Source: Leptasterias polaris
Lineage: Eukaryota; Echinodermata; Asteroidea; Forcipulatida; Asteriidae
NCBI GenBank assembly: GCA_037783415.1
Contig: JAZGTN010000015.1
Coordinates: 1,302,001 to 1,366,000, forward strand
Reading direction: 5' to 3'
DNA length: 64,000 bases
Position numbers and translations under genes: made by a program. The notes below the pieces were generated by a model. It searched no databases. It was not told where the DNA came from and saw nothing but the letters and a program-made list of their open reading frames with translations. This document shows, piece by piece, positions 1 through 24,400 of the stretch. Positions within the stretch are counted from its first letter, which is position 1. Every line of letters starts with the position of its first letter.

Positions 1-3000
1 ATATTTAATTTTATGAAAATGCATGCCCTACATCTTGCTGTAAAGAAGTTATTGAAATTAAAAGAACATTTGATTCATTTGTCTTGGACAGCTCATTTAA
101 TCAATGTGAAGCTTTAAGAACATGGTGTTGGTATACGATGTTAAAGTTAATGGTCATTTGCAGAAATCATGCACAAATATTTCTGGAAAATGTAAGCTTG
201 AAACACTTAGCCAAATGTTGGAATCCGATTAAAATTGTGGAGGCATTGTTATGATTTTAAAAGACATGGGAAAAGTGTGTATTTATAAAAGCCTAGAGTA
301 CAAACGTAGTTTATGTGTACTATCAACACAAACTATAAGATTATTTTATCAACGAGTTTTAATAAAATGTGAGCAGAGCCGAAATGATTGACAGATTTTG
401 TTTCTAGTGAAATTATCAAGAAAGAATGTTGTCAATATTCTTAATGAAAAGCATGTTGTCTTTGAGTTTTTAGATTAATTTGAGTGAGCCATCGTAGTTG
501 TCTTATTTGAAGAAGTGACTTTGTTTTGATACCTAAAGATACTTGGCTTGTCTGGTGTTATGAGAACTAGCGGCTAGTCATATTAATATCCAAAGTGAAG
601 TACACCAAGACACATTCAGCTGGCTTGCAATTTGATATCCCCATCCCCAGGTAGCTTGCTTTCTAGCTGTGGTAGCCTGTGCCACTGCACTAGCCTCCTC
701 TGAATTCACCACCAGCAACAAGAAAATCTGTCAATCGGACCGTGAGTTGGGGGCTTAATGCGAGAATGATTGAGCGTCCGCGGGGTTGGGCCTCTTTGCT
801 TTTATGCAAATGTCACCTGGAAGGATACAAGTAAATCAGATAAGGTAGAGGAACATCTGACGCATTAGCATTGCTGAGAAGCCGTGGGCTCCTCCATTCT
901 TCCACTCAGCTCTCCTGCACCTGGATGCGGCCAGGGCCAACTTGATTTTTCTTTCATCTCGTTGCTTCGCTTCTTACTTAAGCGTTCAAACTGCATAATT
1001 TTTCTGCCCATCTCCCCCTGGTCTTCCCTGCGTTGGACAGCCCACTCCTTTCCCCTGTAGTTCGGGTTGACTCGGCAAATATACATTTGTACCTTCGCCT
1101 TACTGTGCATATTCTGTGGTGGCCGGATGAATATCGGTCACTCACCCTGTAGATTTACATTAACGCAAGTACTTGGTTTTTTTTTGTCATTAGTAATGGC
1201 ATGACTAGGGTAGGACACCATATAAAGACCACGTTTGTTCGTTCCCTTCAGGGTACTGCAACCAATCTCTGTTTTTTTTTTATTTTTTTTTATGTCCTCA
1301 ATTATTTGTTGAATAGCATTATATCCAAATTACAAAGTGTACAATGGATTGCTCGGAGCAATAAGACAAACATGGTCTGATAATCTTGGTTCTCATTCAG
1401 AACTCTGCTATTACCGTGTCAACATGCTCGTTATTACCTTAAAAAAACACCATGCATAATTTAGCTTCAATTTGTTTTTTGTATAAAGATTTTTTAACAT
1501 ACTTACCACTGGTTCAGCTGACTGGAAGGTGTTTTTTCATACATAGTACATGTACATGTCACTTTAAAAATTGTATTTATAAAATGCTAATGTTAACATT
1601 TGATAAACATACAATGTAGTTAAATTATTCTGAATAATGCAAAAAGAGTTATAGATTTGTAATATATTTATACTATTTAAGAACTTGAAATTCCCAAACG
1701 AGCTAGTTTGGTTTGTTTTTGAGGCGTGACATCCCAGTGAGTGAGGAGAGAGAACTCCCTTCAAGTAAGACATCTGAATCAGGATGGAGTCATTGAAATC
1801 AGGATGGAGTGACTGAACCATTTCCCAAATCAATCCATAGACAGGAGTGTCTTACTTGACTAGGATATAATTTTCCATACATCATTCGTGTTTGTAAGTT
1901 ATTATAATTGTTTTTCTTTCAGGACAATATAAGTCAGTTGTTGGTTTCTTGCTAAGCAAAATGAATTTAAATTTAGTAAAAGACGGTGGGAAGGCATGGT
2001 AGCAATATTGTTTTGTTCTTGTTTATCTTCCAGACATATTGTAATACTGACCCTTTTCTTCAATATGGTGTAATGTACACCTGCAAGCCACATGTAGACT
2101 TAATATGCGTTAATAAGGAATTTAAAAAACACAAAGTAGGGTTTTTGTGAACGCCTAGCGACTGCATTACTAGAGCAGCCTACCTTTAAAGCCAAGGATG
2201 AGATTTCTTTGCTTCTTTTCTCGTTCATCTTACCATTGCTGAAAACCATTATCTGCAGATCACAAAGAAGAAGAAGTAGTAGAAGAAGAAGACACATCCA
2301 CTGCAAGGGTTTACCTTGAGTTACATACAGTGATTGGCAGTGGTGTTTGAGCCTGGCCACCTGTAAATAAAATCATGTTGTCTTTGTTACGACATCTGAA
2401 ATGGACAAAATCACTGAAGTAGAAAACTATAAGTTAATGTAACATTGATTGGTTCTGGTGTTTGAACTTGGCTTGCTAGATATAAAATTATGCTTCTCTT
2501 TTTTGATACATCTGATAATGGGCAAAACTGGTGTAAGATTTAATGTTACATAGAGTGTCAGTGGTGTGTTTGGCCAGCGGAATATAAAATAAGGGTTTGC
2601 TTCTCATAAAGCCTGACATAAGAAAAACTAATTTGTCTTAAAAACAATTTATGTGTTAATGAGGAACAAGTATTTTTTCCAGGTAACCAAGGGTTACCTT
2701 TTATCCTGTGAAAGTACAGTCACAATTTTATTTACATTGAGCGATAAAACACAAGAATCTGTCAGTGTTATTTCTTATAGATGAATACCTTATATTCTTA
2801 CATGTAGAAAATACAATTATGTGCACTGCGTTTACATTAGTTGATCACACACAATCTATATAAAAGATACACTGGCAGTTGTCATTGTCAAAGATTTATC
2901 AGGGTAATTGTGGGTGAGTACTGACTTCAGTGTGAACCCATGTATATTATGACGAGGGACACTTGTTATAATGCGCATTCTTCTCCGTTGTGTACTTTCT

Positions 3001-3905
3001 GTTTTGTTGATGTTGCAATTTGTTAAGCATGAACTGCACATTGTGATCTTGAGTAAGTCTTGTGAGAAAGTGGCAAAATGTTCTCTAATAGACTGTGCAA
3101 GTCTCACGCGTAACTGAACGATAAAACACGTCAAACGAAGAACATTTTTTTCTGAAATCAAATCTTTGTTTTAAATTATATCTAATGAGAAAATCTAAAC
3201 AACAAAAATACTCATTTAAATTTTTATAAAATGAGTTTACGCTTTTATAATAAATACGCAAATGATTTGTTAATTACTATTGAAACAAAACTAAAAGTCT
3301 GGAACAAGGATGCTTACTTGATCCTAATTTGATAATTTGCATTGGTAATAAACTCTGTTAAACTAAAGTAATTGATGAAACAAAATCTCGACCACTATGG
3401 TTGGGACCACTATGGTCATGGAAGGTCAAATACGCGAGTGACTTGCACAGTCTATTGTTCATAGACGGAAAAAAGGATTTGGTCATCAGCATTTCTAAAT
3501 TAGAAAAAGTTGTGGAACCGAAAGTAAATGCCAAATCCTTGATTCTTATAAATATTTTCTTTTTCATATAAAAGAAGTTTTTACCAACCCAAAAGCATTG
3601 ATAAAGATCAAGGCAGAAAGTTAATAATAAAAATATATATATATCAGTTTTTTATTATAATCAAGTTTCAATTGTACAAAGACCAAAAACAAAGAGATCT
3701 GCCAATAATTTTGTCTTGAATGTTAAGAGTGAGATAATCCAAATCTTTAAATGACTTTTTGTCTTTTTTTTATCTTTCCCTGTATCTTTCCCACTGCCTC
3801 TACCACTATTTTCCTCTATTCTTCACTACTACCTCCCCTCACCTCCCCTCCCCTCCATGTCATCCCCACCCCCTGTCTCCCACTCTATCTGTTATTATAT
3901 TCTGA
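1..3905. other. No gene recognised; upstream flank of CtBP
   Basis: I see no conserved coding exon here on either strand. The segment at about 640-1140 is richer in G+C and CpG than its surroundings and contains a donor-like CGGACC/GTGAGT on the + strand, so it could hold a 5' non-coding exon or promoter of CtBP; this is inference only. The stretch just before 3905 is a long pyrimidine-rich tract, as expected before a splice acceptor. Confidence 0.5.
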
Positions 3906-4043
3906 CCACAGTTGCGGATCTGCAGCTGTCACTTCCCAGGTGGAGAGAAGAAAGAAGGAGACGTCCCCGTTCCAGATCCCGAGCTAGACGCACCAGTCAC
4001 TGTGGATATCAGCACGTTGAACAACTCGCGGCCACGCTCTCCT

Positions 4044-16060
<12,017 letters not shown>

Positions 16061-16414
16061 AAGCAGGGAATACAGGGAACCAGTTAATATATAACCACGC
16101 CATACTTGCTAAAAGAAACCCACATTTCTCCCCATCTTCCAAAACAGCAGTGTATATTGAAAAAAAAGGAATTTTTCAAAGGTAACTCTTGCTTCCTGTT
16201 TACCTACTCCCCCGTCCGTTGGTGTGCAGTTGCTGTTGATTTGCCAGAGACAAAAATGCTGTCGCCAATGTACCCACCAACTTGTACTGCATCCTATTTG
16301 TATTCATCCATCCAATTTATTGTTGTTTTTTAAGAAGTCGTGCATGTGATGTTTTTATCTACTTCAAAAATGGAGAAGGAAAAAAAAAGGAAGAAAAAAA
16401 AAAAATCTGTGAAG

Positions 16415-16420
16415 AATAAA
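16415..16420 (+). terminator. Candidate CtBP polyadenylation signal
   Basis: AATAAA 355 bp after the CtBP stop codon. Other hexamers lie further downstream, so the site actually used is not fixed by sequence. Confidence 0.4.
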
Positions 16421-18604
16421 TTCTTAAATATTTGTATGTAACACCACTGATGTTTGTTAGTGTGCATAATCGTTGCACCCACTGTCAAGATATTGTGATG
16501 TTAAGTGATCAAACTGTTTACTTGTTACTCGTTAAAAATCGCTGGACCAAGCCTTATACCTCACTGGTTATACTTTGCACAGTGTTTTATAGTCTTATGG
16601 TTTGTTTTTTCCCTTGTTTTTTCGTGGCGCCAGTCTGTGCCGTGTTTGTACCAAATGGGAGGCCTTTCCTATGACGTAACTGCTGGATGATGCTACTTAT
16701 CCACATTGTTGCATATCAGTTTTTGTATTTTAATTAAATTGGACAAAAAAGTAAACTAAACATAGGGTGAAGCAGTATCAGATGTATTGCATGCTGTAAA
16801 TTGTAGTTTTATATGAAGAACAAATTCCCTGCTCGCTTCACTTGTTTACTCTACGAGCGAGTTGTTGATATTATTTTGAATTTTTTCATGCAAAGGCAAT
16901 TTTATTTTTGTGGTGAAAAAAATGTCTGTAAATGCATTCATGCTTAAATAATGAGAGATTACAAGTTTCAACTTATTGGGAGTCTGTTTGGGACACAAGG
17001 TGGAAGCAGACTTACCGGGTAAACCGACTGTTGACGGAAATGTGTGCATGCTCAAAACTACGTAATCAATGGGTATTGACGTAGGATGCCACCTAGTGTT
17101 CCAAAGTTTCCCATTCAAGACATGAGGAGAATTAGTAAGTATGGAAAGCACTTTTCCGTTGCAACTCGTTAAGATTCTTGAAGTAGGGAGCAAAACTTTT
17201 CTTTCTTGACAATGAAAACAATCTGCCATCAAATCATATAGTTCGGTTATTTTGGCTACTCACAGTAGGGCATGCTTTGATTATTACAGTCCATTATTGT
17301 AGCCAAGTATCAAGCTGAACAAGCTTTAGTTTCTTATTGTGGTCAACTTTGAATTCCTTGAACACTTGGAGTTAAAGTGTAGGAAACACATGGGTATTCT
17401 TAATGCTAGACTTCAAGTTTCATCAGCGCCACAAAAACAATAATTAAAAAAACCAAAAACATACATTTACAGGTGCACTTTAAAGAAAATGGACAGCAAA
17501 CTTAAGAAAGCTCTTCTAGAAAGCTAATTACATGAAACAATTTCAAATCACCAGGATGTTGTTTCACTTAAAATGGATTAATAGTGGTGAGTTTAAGCCA
17601 CATGCACCTATACCGGTACTCTGGTATAGAGTCATTCAAACCATTAGCAAAATGGTGTTTCCTACTGTATGTTATCAGGGTTTGAAACAAATGCAGGATT
17701 GGGCACCAGCTATCGTGTTAACTAGTCAACTATTTTAACTAAACCATTCTGTGATAGTTATATGACCAGTTTAAACAAACCTTCATGTGGTAGTTAGTTG
17801 ACTCTTTAACATCAAAGAGTATAATTGGGAAATCCGAATCAGTTTTAAAGAGGGAAAAAAATCAACTCAAAGTTTGATTGACTTTCCATAACATGTATCG
17901 GATATTTTAGTTGTATTGTTTTGGTTTTTTAAATTGGAAGTGAATTGTAACCATAGCAACCACTCGTTGAGGTAAATCAGACTTTGAAAGTATGCAGCGT
18001 CATATCACTTGTGATTGGTTAATATCTGAAATGTGGTATATTTGAAATCTGAAATTAAAATGATGGTTTTCAAGTTAAATTGTTTCCATATAATGGAGAC
18101 ATTTATTGTCTTTGTTATTTAACATTCAGGTATAAATTTGGTTAAGTAAAGACAAAAACCAAATAGTAAACTTGTTAAAATATGAGCTTTGTGAACAGCT
18201 TACTTACTAATTTTGTTTAAATCATTTATTTTTGTTTAAATCATTATGTCAAAGAAGCTGTTATTTTCAAGAGAAAGTGAAACGGTTTGAACTGAATTTA
18301 GGAAAGGTGTTTCTTGATAGAAAAGAAAAAAGGTCTTTTGCATGTTTTCTGATCTCATAAAGTGACAGACTGTTTTGTTTTGTATGCAAGGTGTTCATAA
18401 ACATTTACATTTCTCAAAGAAACTCTTCCACCTTTCAATTTACTGAATACATCAACTCTACACTTCTACTCTCAATATTGAATTCCTATTAAGCATCCAT
18501 CAATCTTGATTTACTTTTCAAGCACTGTAAGTCTGTTCTGGGGTAATTCAATAATATTGCATTGTATTTTTTCCCACAATAAAGTTGGTGCTTATCTTGA
18601 TTAG

Positions 18605-18850
18605 GGGTGCGCTTTTCCTTATGAGATGTCGCTTTTCCTTAGATGACACGAGGTGGGTGCTTCTCCTTACGTGGTGGGTGCTTCTCCTTACGAGGTGGGT
18701 GCTTCTCCTTAAGAGGTTAACACCTTTCCTTACAAGGTAGGTGCTTTTCCTGAAGAGGTTAACACTTTTGCTTAGAAGGTTGACACGTGCTTCTCCTTAC
18801 AATGTTAAGTACTGTTCTTCACCAGGTGGGTGCTTTCTCGTTAGAACTGG
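18605..18850. repeat. Degenerate ~20-bp tandem repeat
   Basis: Roughly ten diverged units around GGTGGGTGCTTCTCCTTACG, with substitutions and small indels, between CtBP and PUS1. Confidence 0.85.
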
Positions 18851-19357
18851 GTTGTAAGGTGGTAATGGAGTACTGATGTGAATTCTCTCAATCATATTTC
18901 CTAATCCATAAAAACATTTGGTTTTAATTTGACATTAAGAGTGGGTTTCTATCTGGCACTTTCCTGAAAAAAGATGATGCAAAGTTGTTTCATTTCTTCT
19001 GCTCACTATTGTGTAATTAATAACTCTTGACAGAGATGAACTCTTCAAATTCAAATACAGAGTAGCTCTTTATTAGTAGTATCTTAGCTTGTATCAAAGC
19101 CTCGTACATTTAGATCTGAAAATACCAGTAGAGCACAATCGTAGATGGGTTTGAATATGGGCTAACCATCGGAGTTCGTTAAGGAAGAGAATTATTATTC
19201 AGTTTGTTGACTCTGCTCTTCCCCATGAGTTGTACATAAAGTTACATTTGATGAAACTGGTTGTCTTACACCATTAATTAATGCTTATCTAAGCAACAAA
19301 GTAGTTGGAGCCAATCACAAGTAATGTGTATTAAGTCATATTTTGAGTGGTGAGGTG

Positions 19358-19524
19358 CTCCAGTTCAGCAAGAGTTGTCTGTGCTTAGCAAGTTCTTCAA
19401 AGGAACAGGAGTTGGTAACCAGTCAATAAAGTACCAAGTATTTTGGCTGGTACACTTTTTCTTGTAAGCAAAATTGCTTTGTGCTAAGCAATGTGTGCTT
19501 AAGCAGCTGTATGAAATTTGGCTT
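19358..19524. mobile_element. Short inverted-repeat element, family A
   Basis: Diverged copy with TTGGTAACCAGTCAATAAAG, TTTTGGCTGGTACAC and the terminal AAGCAGCTGTATGAAATTTG, in the CtBP-PUS1 intergenic region. Confidence 0.6.
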
Positions 19525-20330
19525 ATATCTTAAGACTTCCAGGTCAATGCAGCCACAGCTTTGAAACTTTGTTTATCAATTTTTCGGGGGGACAAGGAAA
19601 CCCAGTGCTACGTTGGGATGTTTCCTTGAATTCATCCTGTGTGACATACTTTGGATTTGGAGAATGTTTAATGGGTAAACCAAAGATAAAACTCTCTTAC
19701 GATAGATATTCATATTTTTGTTTTATTACAACACTGAAACTCACTGGTTGTCTTGTGGGTCTATATCAGAATGAAGTTGGTTCCCTGTCTGGGAAATACA
19801 AATTAATACTAGCCTTCATTTAATAAAAAGATACCAGACTATTCTTCGAGTTAGCCATGTCTGGCTCTGGTTGGATTGATGAGAAAGCCTGTTCTGAATA
19901 GCCAAAGTCGCTTGATGGTGGTGTGATGATAAGCGTTGTATTATCGCTATGAGTCATCACAGAATGGCAAAGTGGAACTCTTTCAAACTTAAAATCTTTC
20001 TGAGTGAAGTATCGGTGAATAATGGTACCAACTATGAGATGAACACTAGCTCCTTTGTCCTGTGTTTTAGTGCTACACTCATTGTGTGTGATTTGAATAT
20101 CGGTGGACTGAGCTTGGCCCTTTTTCACGACTCCACTTTTCACACATAATTCTGTTCTTTTTGCCAACTTCCTGTACTAGCTTAGTAAGTTGAAGTACGC
20201 ATTGTAAGCAACAAATATTTGCTAACTTATGAAATACATAGTGGAGATTTCCACTACCGAAAGCGTCATGAGATTGGGCCCTGATTTGTAAAACTTTATC
20301 TGGGTGCAGCCATCTTGGATTTTATAAATA

Positions 20331-20431
20331 GGCCGTGTCCGAATTGGCGGTTACAGCTACGGCTTTAGCTAGATTATGAAATTATAGCAACACCTTAAGC
20401 AACAGTCGTAGCCGCCAAATCAGAAACGGCC
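20331..20431. mobile_element. Short inverted-repeat element, family B
   Basis: A 101-bp element starting GGCCGTGTCCGAATTGGCGG and ending with GTAGCCGCCAAATCAGAAAC plus GGCC; the ends are near-perfect inverted repeats. The inner TACAGCTACGGCTTTAGCTA and AGCAACAGTCGTAGCC segments also pair. Confidence 0.75.
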
Positions 20432-21456
20432 ATTCAAATTTTCCAGCTGGGCTGAAAGAAAAATAAGCTGGCACCAATTAATTCCATACTGAGAATCAGT
20501 GTAAATAGTACACTTGCGTAATGTGGCTAGCAAGTCCAGAAAGAAAACCAGTGGCTGTTTAGTCAACATATTTTCCCAAGACAGATGTCGTACAAGTTTG
20601 TTATTTTGGAGGAGCTCCTCTCTTATGTCAGTGACTTGCAAGATTTTGCGGGTATCAGTGTGTATAGATTTTGCTGTTGGCACAGATGTAATATCTGTAT
20701 GTACTGTGTATAAAATTGAAAACAAAGACTATTTCTGGGTTCTTGAAAATGGAGTAATATGTACAAGCGGAACATGTTCCTGTGGATTATGAACACAAAT
20801 TATAATCACTTGTACAAACTGATCATGTCTTCAATTGTTGAAACTGTGTTTACTTTTTTATTGTTTGTTACAGAAAGGCTTGAGATATTTACAGCATCAA
20901 ATGTGTTGATGTCCTTCAGAGATTTGAAAGAATTATAAGGCCAATGATTATTGTTGATATGTGCTTCTGAAACTGTTATTAAACCAGGTATTATGCCATA
21001 TAATCATGCTCAAGATTCCTTTATTATTAGGCTGTGTCATTTCTAACAAGCACTAAAAACTCTTACCCTTTGCCGGATTTAAACCAACCATGAGTAACAT
21101 CACAACTGATAAGCCACCCTTGTCAACAACTTTTGATGGATATGCCATGGTTCGAGGCATGCCTTACTTCTTGGGGTTGCATCACCCGATTTTGGCCAAA
21201 AGACATTCTCCAAAGAAAATGACAGATGTTTCAAAATGAAGGGAAACAAGTTTTCCCATTGTTTGGCTTCTGGTAACATTGGGTAATACATGTATTGATT
21301 CCCGACTGTAACCCATTTGAAGATTTTAAAACTAACTTTTCACTAACTATTGCTAATCGTTGATGTGTTTCTTTCTGAAATGAATGTTGATATTTCCTCT
21401 AATATTTAAACCAGGAGATGCGAAACATTGGGAGATGCAACTTTTTAGAGTTTGTT

Positions 21457-24400
21457 TTAGGTTTTCTCAATCTGTGATGTGAGCTCATATGACGCATTGG
21501 GGCTACTTGGTGTATCTTGACTGCACTTCAAATCTTCAGAACCTTGTAGAACCACTTCTGATGAAGATGAGGTCTTATTTTCTGATGTTGATGTTCCTTC
21601 TAAGCCACCATCCTCCTTTGACTTGAGCTGTTGAGTGGTCGTTGATGTCACTTCTGATCCACCGTCGGTCTCCTTTGTTGAGTGGCTAGATGTTGAATCT
21701 TGGGGATGGGTTTGGTTGTTTTCTGTCTTATGGCTTGATGCACTCAATCGCTCCTATGGAAATAAAGGTGCATTGTAAGAAGTAAGAATTATACATTTCT
21801 TTAGCACCCCATGAAAATAAAAGTTTAAAAACAAGACATAGCATTCAAGAGGAACGGATGGCATTTTTCCTTTACTAGGGGCAGGTTCTCTTGCAACAAT
21901 CTTGATAAAGGCAATTACCTTATTTGACTGAAAGGTACTTTAGTATTAACTTTAATCTTTAGTCATGATTGCCCTTCTGAGCAGTCATTATAATGTATGT
22001 TTATATACCAACCTTAGCCTCCCTCCTACTGTTTTCCATCTCTCTAGCTGCCTCTCTTATTGGGTTGATTGGACCAATGACATCATATGTGTGAAGTGTC
22101 AGAGTAGTCAACCACTGCATCATTCTAGTTTTTACTTAGAATTAAGGCAAACATTTTACAGATATGCAGGGGCAAGTCAAAACCCAAACTTACAATGAAA
22201 CTATTGATTTCAGTGATTTGTAAGAATTTTAAGTGTCGCTTAATAAGTATAATTTTAAATTATCAAATCATCAACTTCAGACCTATCCACTTTAAACCAT
22301 GAAGGAAATTCTCATAGACTGATATATAAAGGATACGATCGTTGTTGTTTCTCCGTCTTTATGATGGTTGGATAAATCTCCTCTCGCTTGAATGCTTCCA
22401 CTGTGTCCTGTCAAACAAAATTGTAAAACAAAATCTGAAGTCTTTCCTGTGTTAGTTTCATCAGACCTATGGATCGCAGTCTTCTGGGAACTATGACAGA
22501 TATAGATGGTTGATTTTATGATGGATAGATGAAAGTGATACCTGACACTCATCCCATGTGAGTGGTTCATGCAGTCCGTCATTGCCCCATCGTCTACTGT
22601 ATGCTTCATAGTGAACCTAAGAGCAATAAATAAAAGGTTTTACAATAATGACTGCACATGTATGAAATGCCAGTCCACTATGAATTTTAATTTTATTTGT
22701 TTTTGATGAGAGATCGCCTTACATCACAAGGCCACGGACGGCCCCGTCAAGGTGACTGCTACACCTAACTGATTTGGACTATTGATCCAAATCAACTGTC
22801 ACCAGTGGCACATTACCACCTACTCCTGGGGCTGAAACAGGGTTACCCCCTTCACAGTCTGTAAGGATGTAGGCATGGGTATCATCCACTAGGAGCCTGG
22901 CTGGTAGAGCAGGGGGGGGATACTGCCCAAATCCAAAGCTAGCTGTATAATAGACATTGTTGATATTAGGAGAGGTCATGCACAAAACTACGATTTCATT
23001 TTTAAACCCCAAAAGTAAATAAAGACAATGTAACAATCTCAATGTAAGTGCAGCGCCTAATTTCATAGAGCTGCTTAAGCACAAAAAGTACCTAAGCACA
23101 AGTGATGCTCACCACAGAATAAGGTTACCATAATCCCTTTCCCCTTCCGATGGTACATTAAGCCATAGGTCCTGTGTTCTAGGATTGGTAGTGCATGTAA
23201 AAGAATCCAGAACACTTATCGTGGAAGAGTAGGGGCTAACCCCAGTGTTCTGGTTCACTTATAAGCACCCTTGTTTACAGGTTTCCTCAGGCTTGCGAGC
23301 CACAGTGATTAAATTCATATATGAGGCACACTTGGTTTCATTACCAGAAATATATAATAATAATATGACCTTTAAAATTTCATCAGAAACTTACTGATTC
23401 AAGAACTAGTCCTAATCCAGGCGCCTTAGGGATGTCTAACTTCTCCAGACCAAAGGCTCTCTCTAAAGTGGTCGAAGGTGCAAATCCTTTGGCAATTGCA
23501 ATCACTAGACCTAAATGTATCAATACAAAATTCATTTATTACAAGTAGATATTGGAGGGTTCAAGGATTGTTTTATTAGTGAAGAAAGCTTGCCCTATTC
23601 TGTCAGCTATTTTAAAATAGATAGCTCAATTAGTAGAGCGCCGGCACGTTAAACTGGAGGTCATTGGTTCAGCCCAATCTCGTTAATCTATTCATTCATA
23701 GCCAAATTATTTAAAGTTTAACCAGTTAATTTCCCTTGTGGTTTATAACTTGATATAGCTTATTTCAAAAACTGGTTTTTTTTCACTTTCTTTGCCTATC
23801 AACTCTTACAGGCGCAGTTTGAAACTTGACTTGATCTTGAGGGAAGTTTTCTGTTTAGGAATTTCTTATAACGTATCTTCCGAACTTTTTTTGTCTTTAA
23901 AGGTCTTATTTGTTTCATTACATGAAAGTTCGTTTAATGAATTCACTTAAGTTGTTGAAGAGCACAGTGGAAACCTATTACTTACCAACCATTTTCCTGA
24001 TCTGGTGGAGCATAAAACTTTGACCTTTGACCCGAACTATGACAAACTGCATCCCATCCTGAAGGAAGGGCTGGTCACAAGTGAATTCACGAATGAACCG
24101 ATTGGCACTGGGGTCTTTAAAGGCCCTGAAAAAAATAAATAAATAGATAAATACAAACACACAAAAATGCAGAAAAACATGATATGCATCAGTAAATGAT
24201 TAATAAGTTAGTACATTTGAGCAAACTTAAAAGGCTGGAATATTATACATATTGCCTTAATATTTTTTACATTATACAGATACTTTTGTACAATACTGTA
24301 TATTAGGAGCTTATTTCTCACTTACTTCCCTGATGTGAAGTTATGAAAGTTATGAGTTCCCACAAACTGTGCCAATAAATCGTTGACTTCTTTTAACTTA

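Larger units (their letters stand above)
16061..21456. other. Intergenic region between convergent CtBP and PUS1
   Basis: No conserved coding exon seen. It includes the CtBP 3' untranslated region with a candidate poly(A) signal at 16415-16420, further AATAAA hexamers near 18580 and 19425, an 18605-18850 tandem array, a family A element at 19358 and a family B element at 20331. Open frames here are short and unconserved. Confidence 0.6.

Noticed and set aside
865..1110. 81-residue - strand frame in a GC-richer patch
   Set aside because: No recognisable domain or splice context; composition alone keeps it open.
16846..17232. 128-residue - strand frame
   Set aside because: No homology recognised, no flanking splice sites; likely chance in the CtBP 3' region.
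23615..23700. tRNA gene
   Set aside because: A- and B-box-like parts are present but there is no acceptor stem, and the flank matches other SINE copies.
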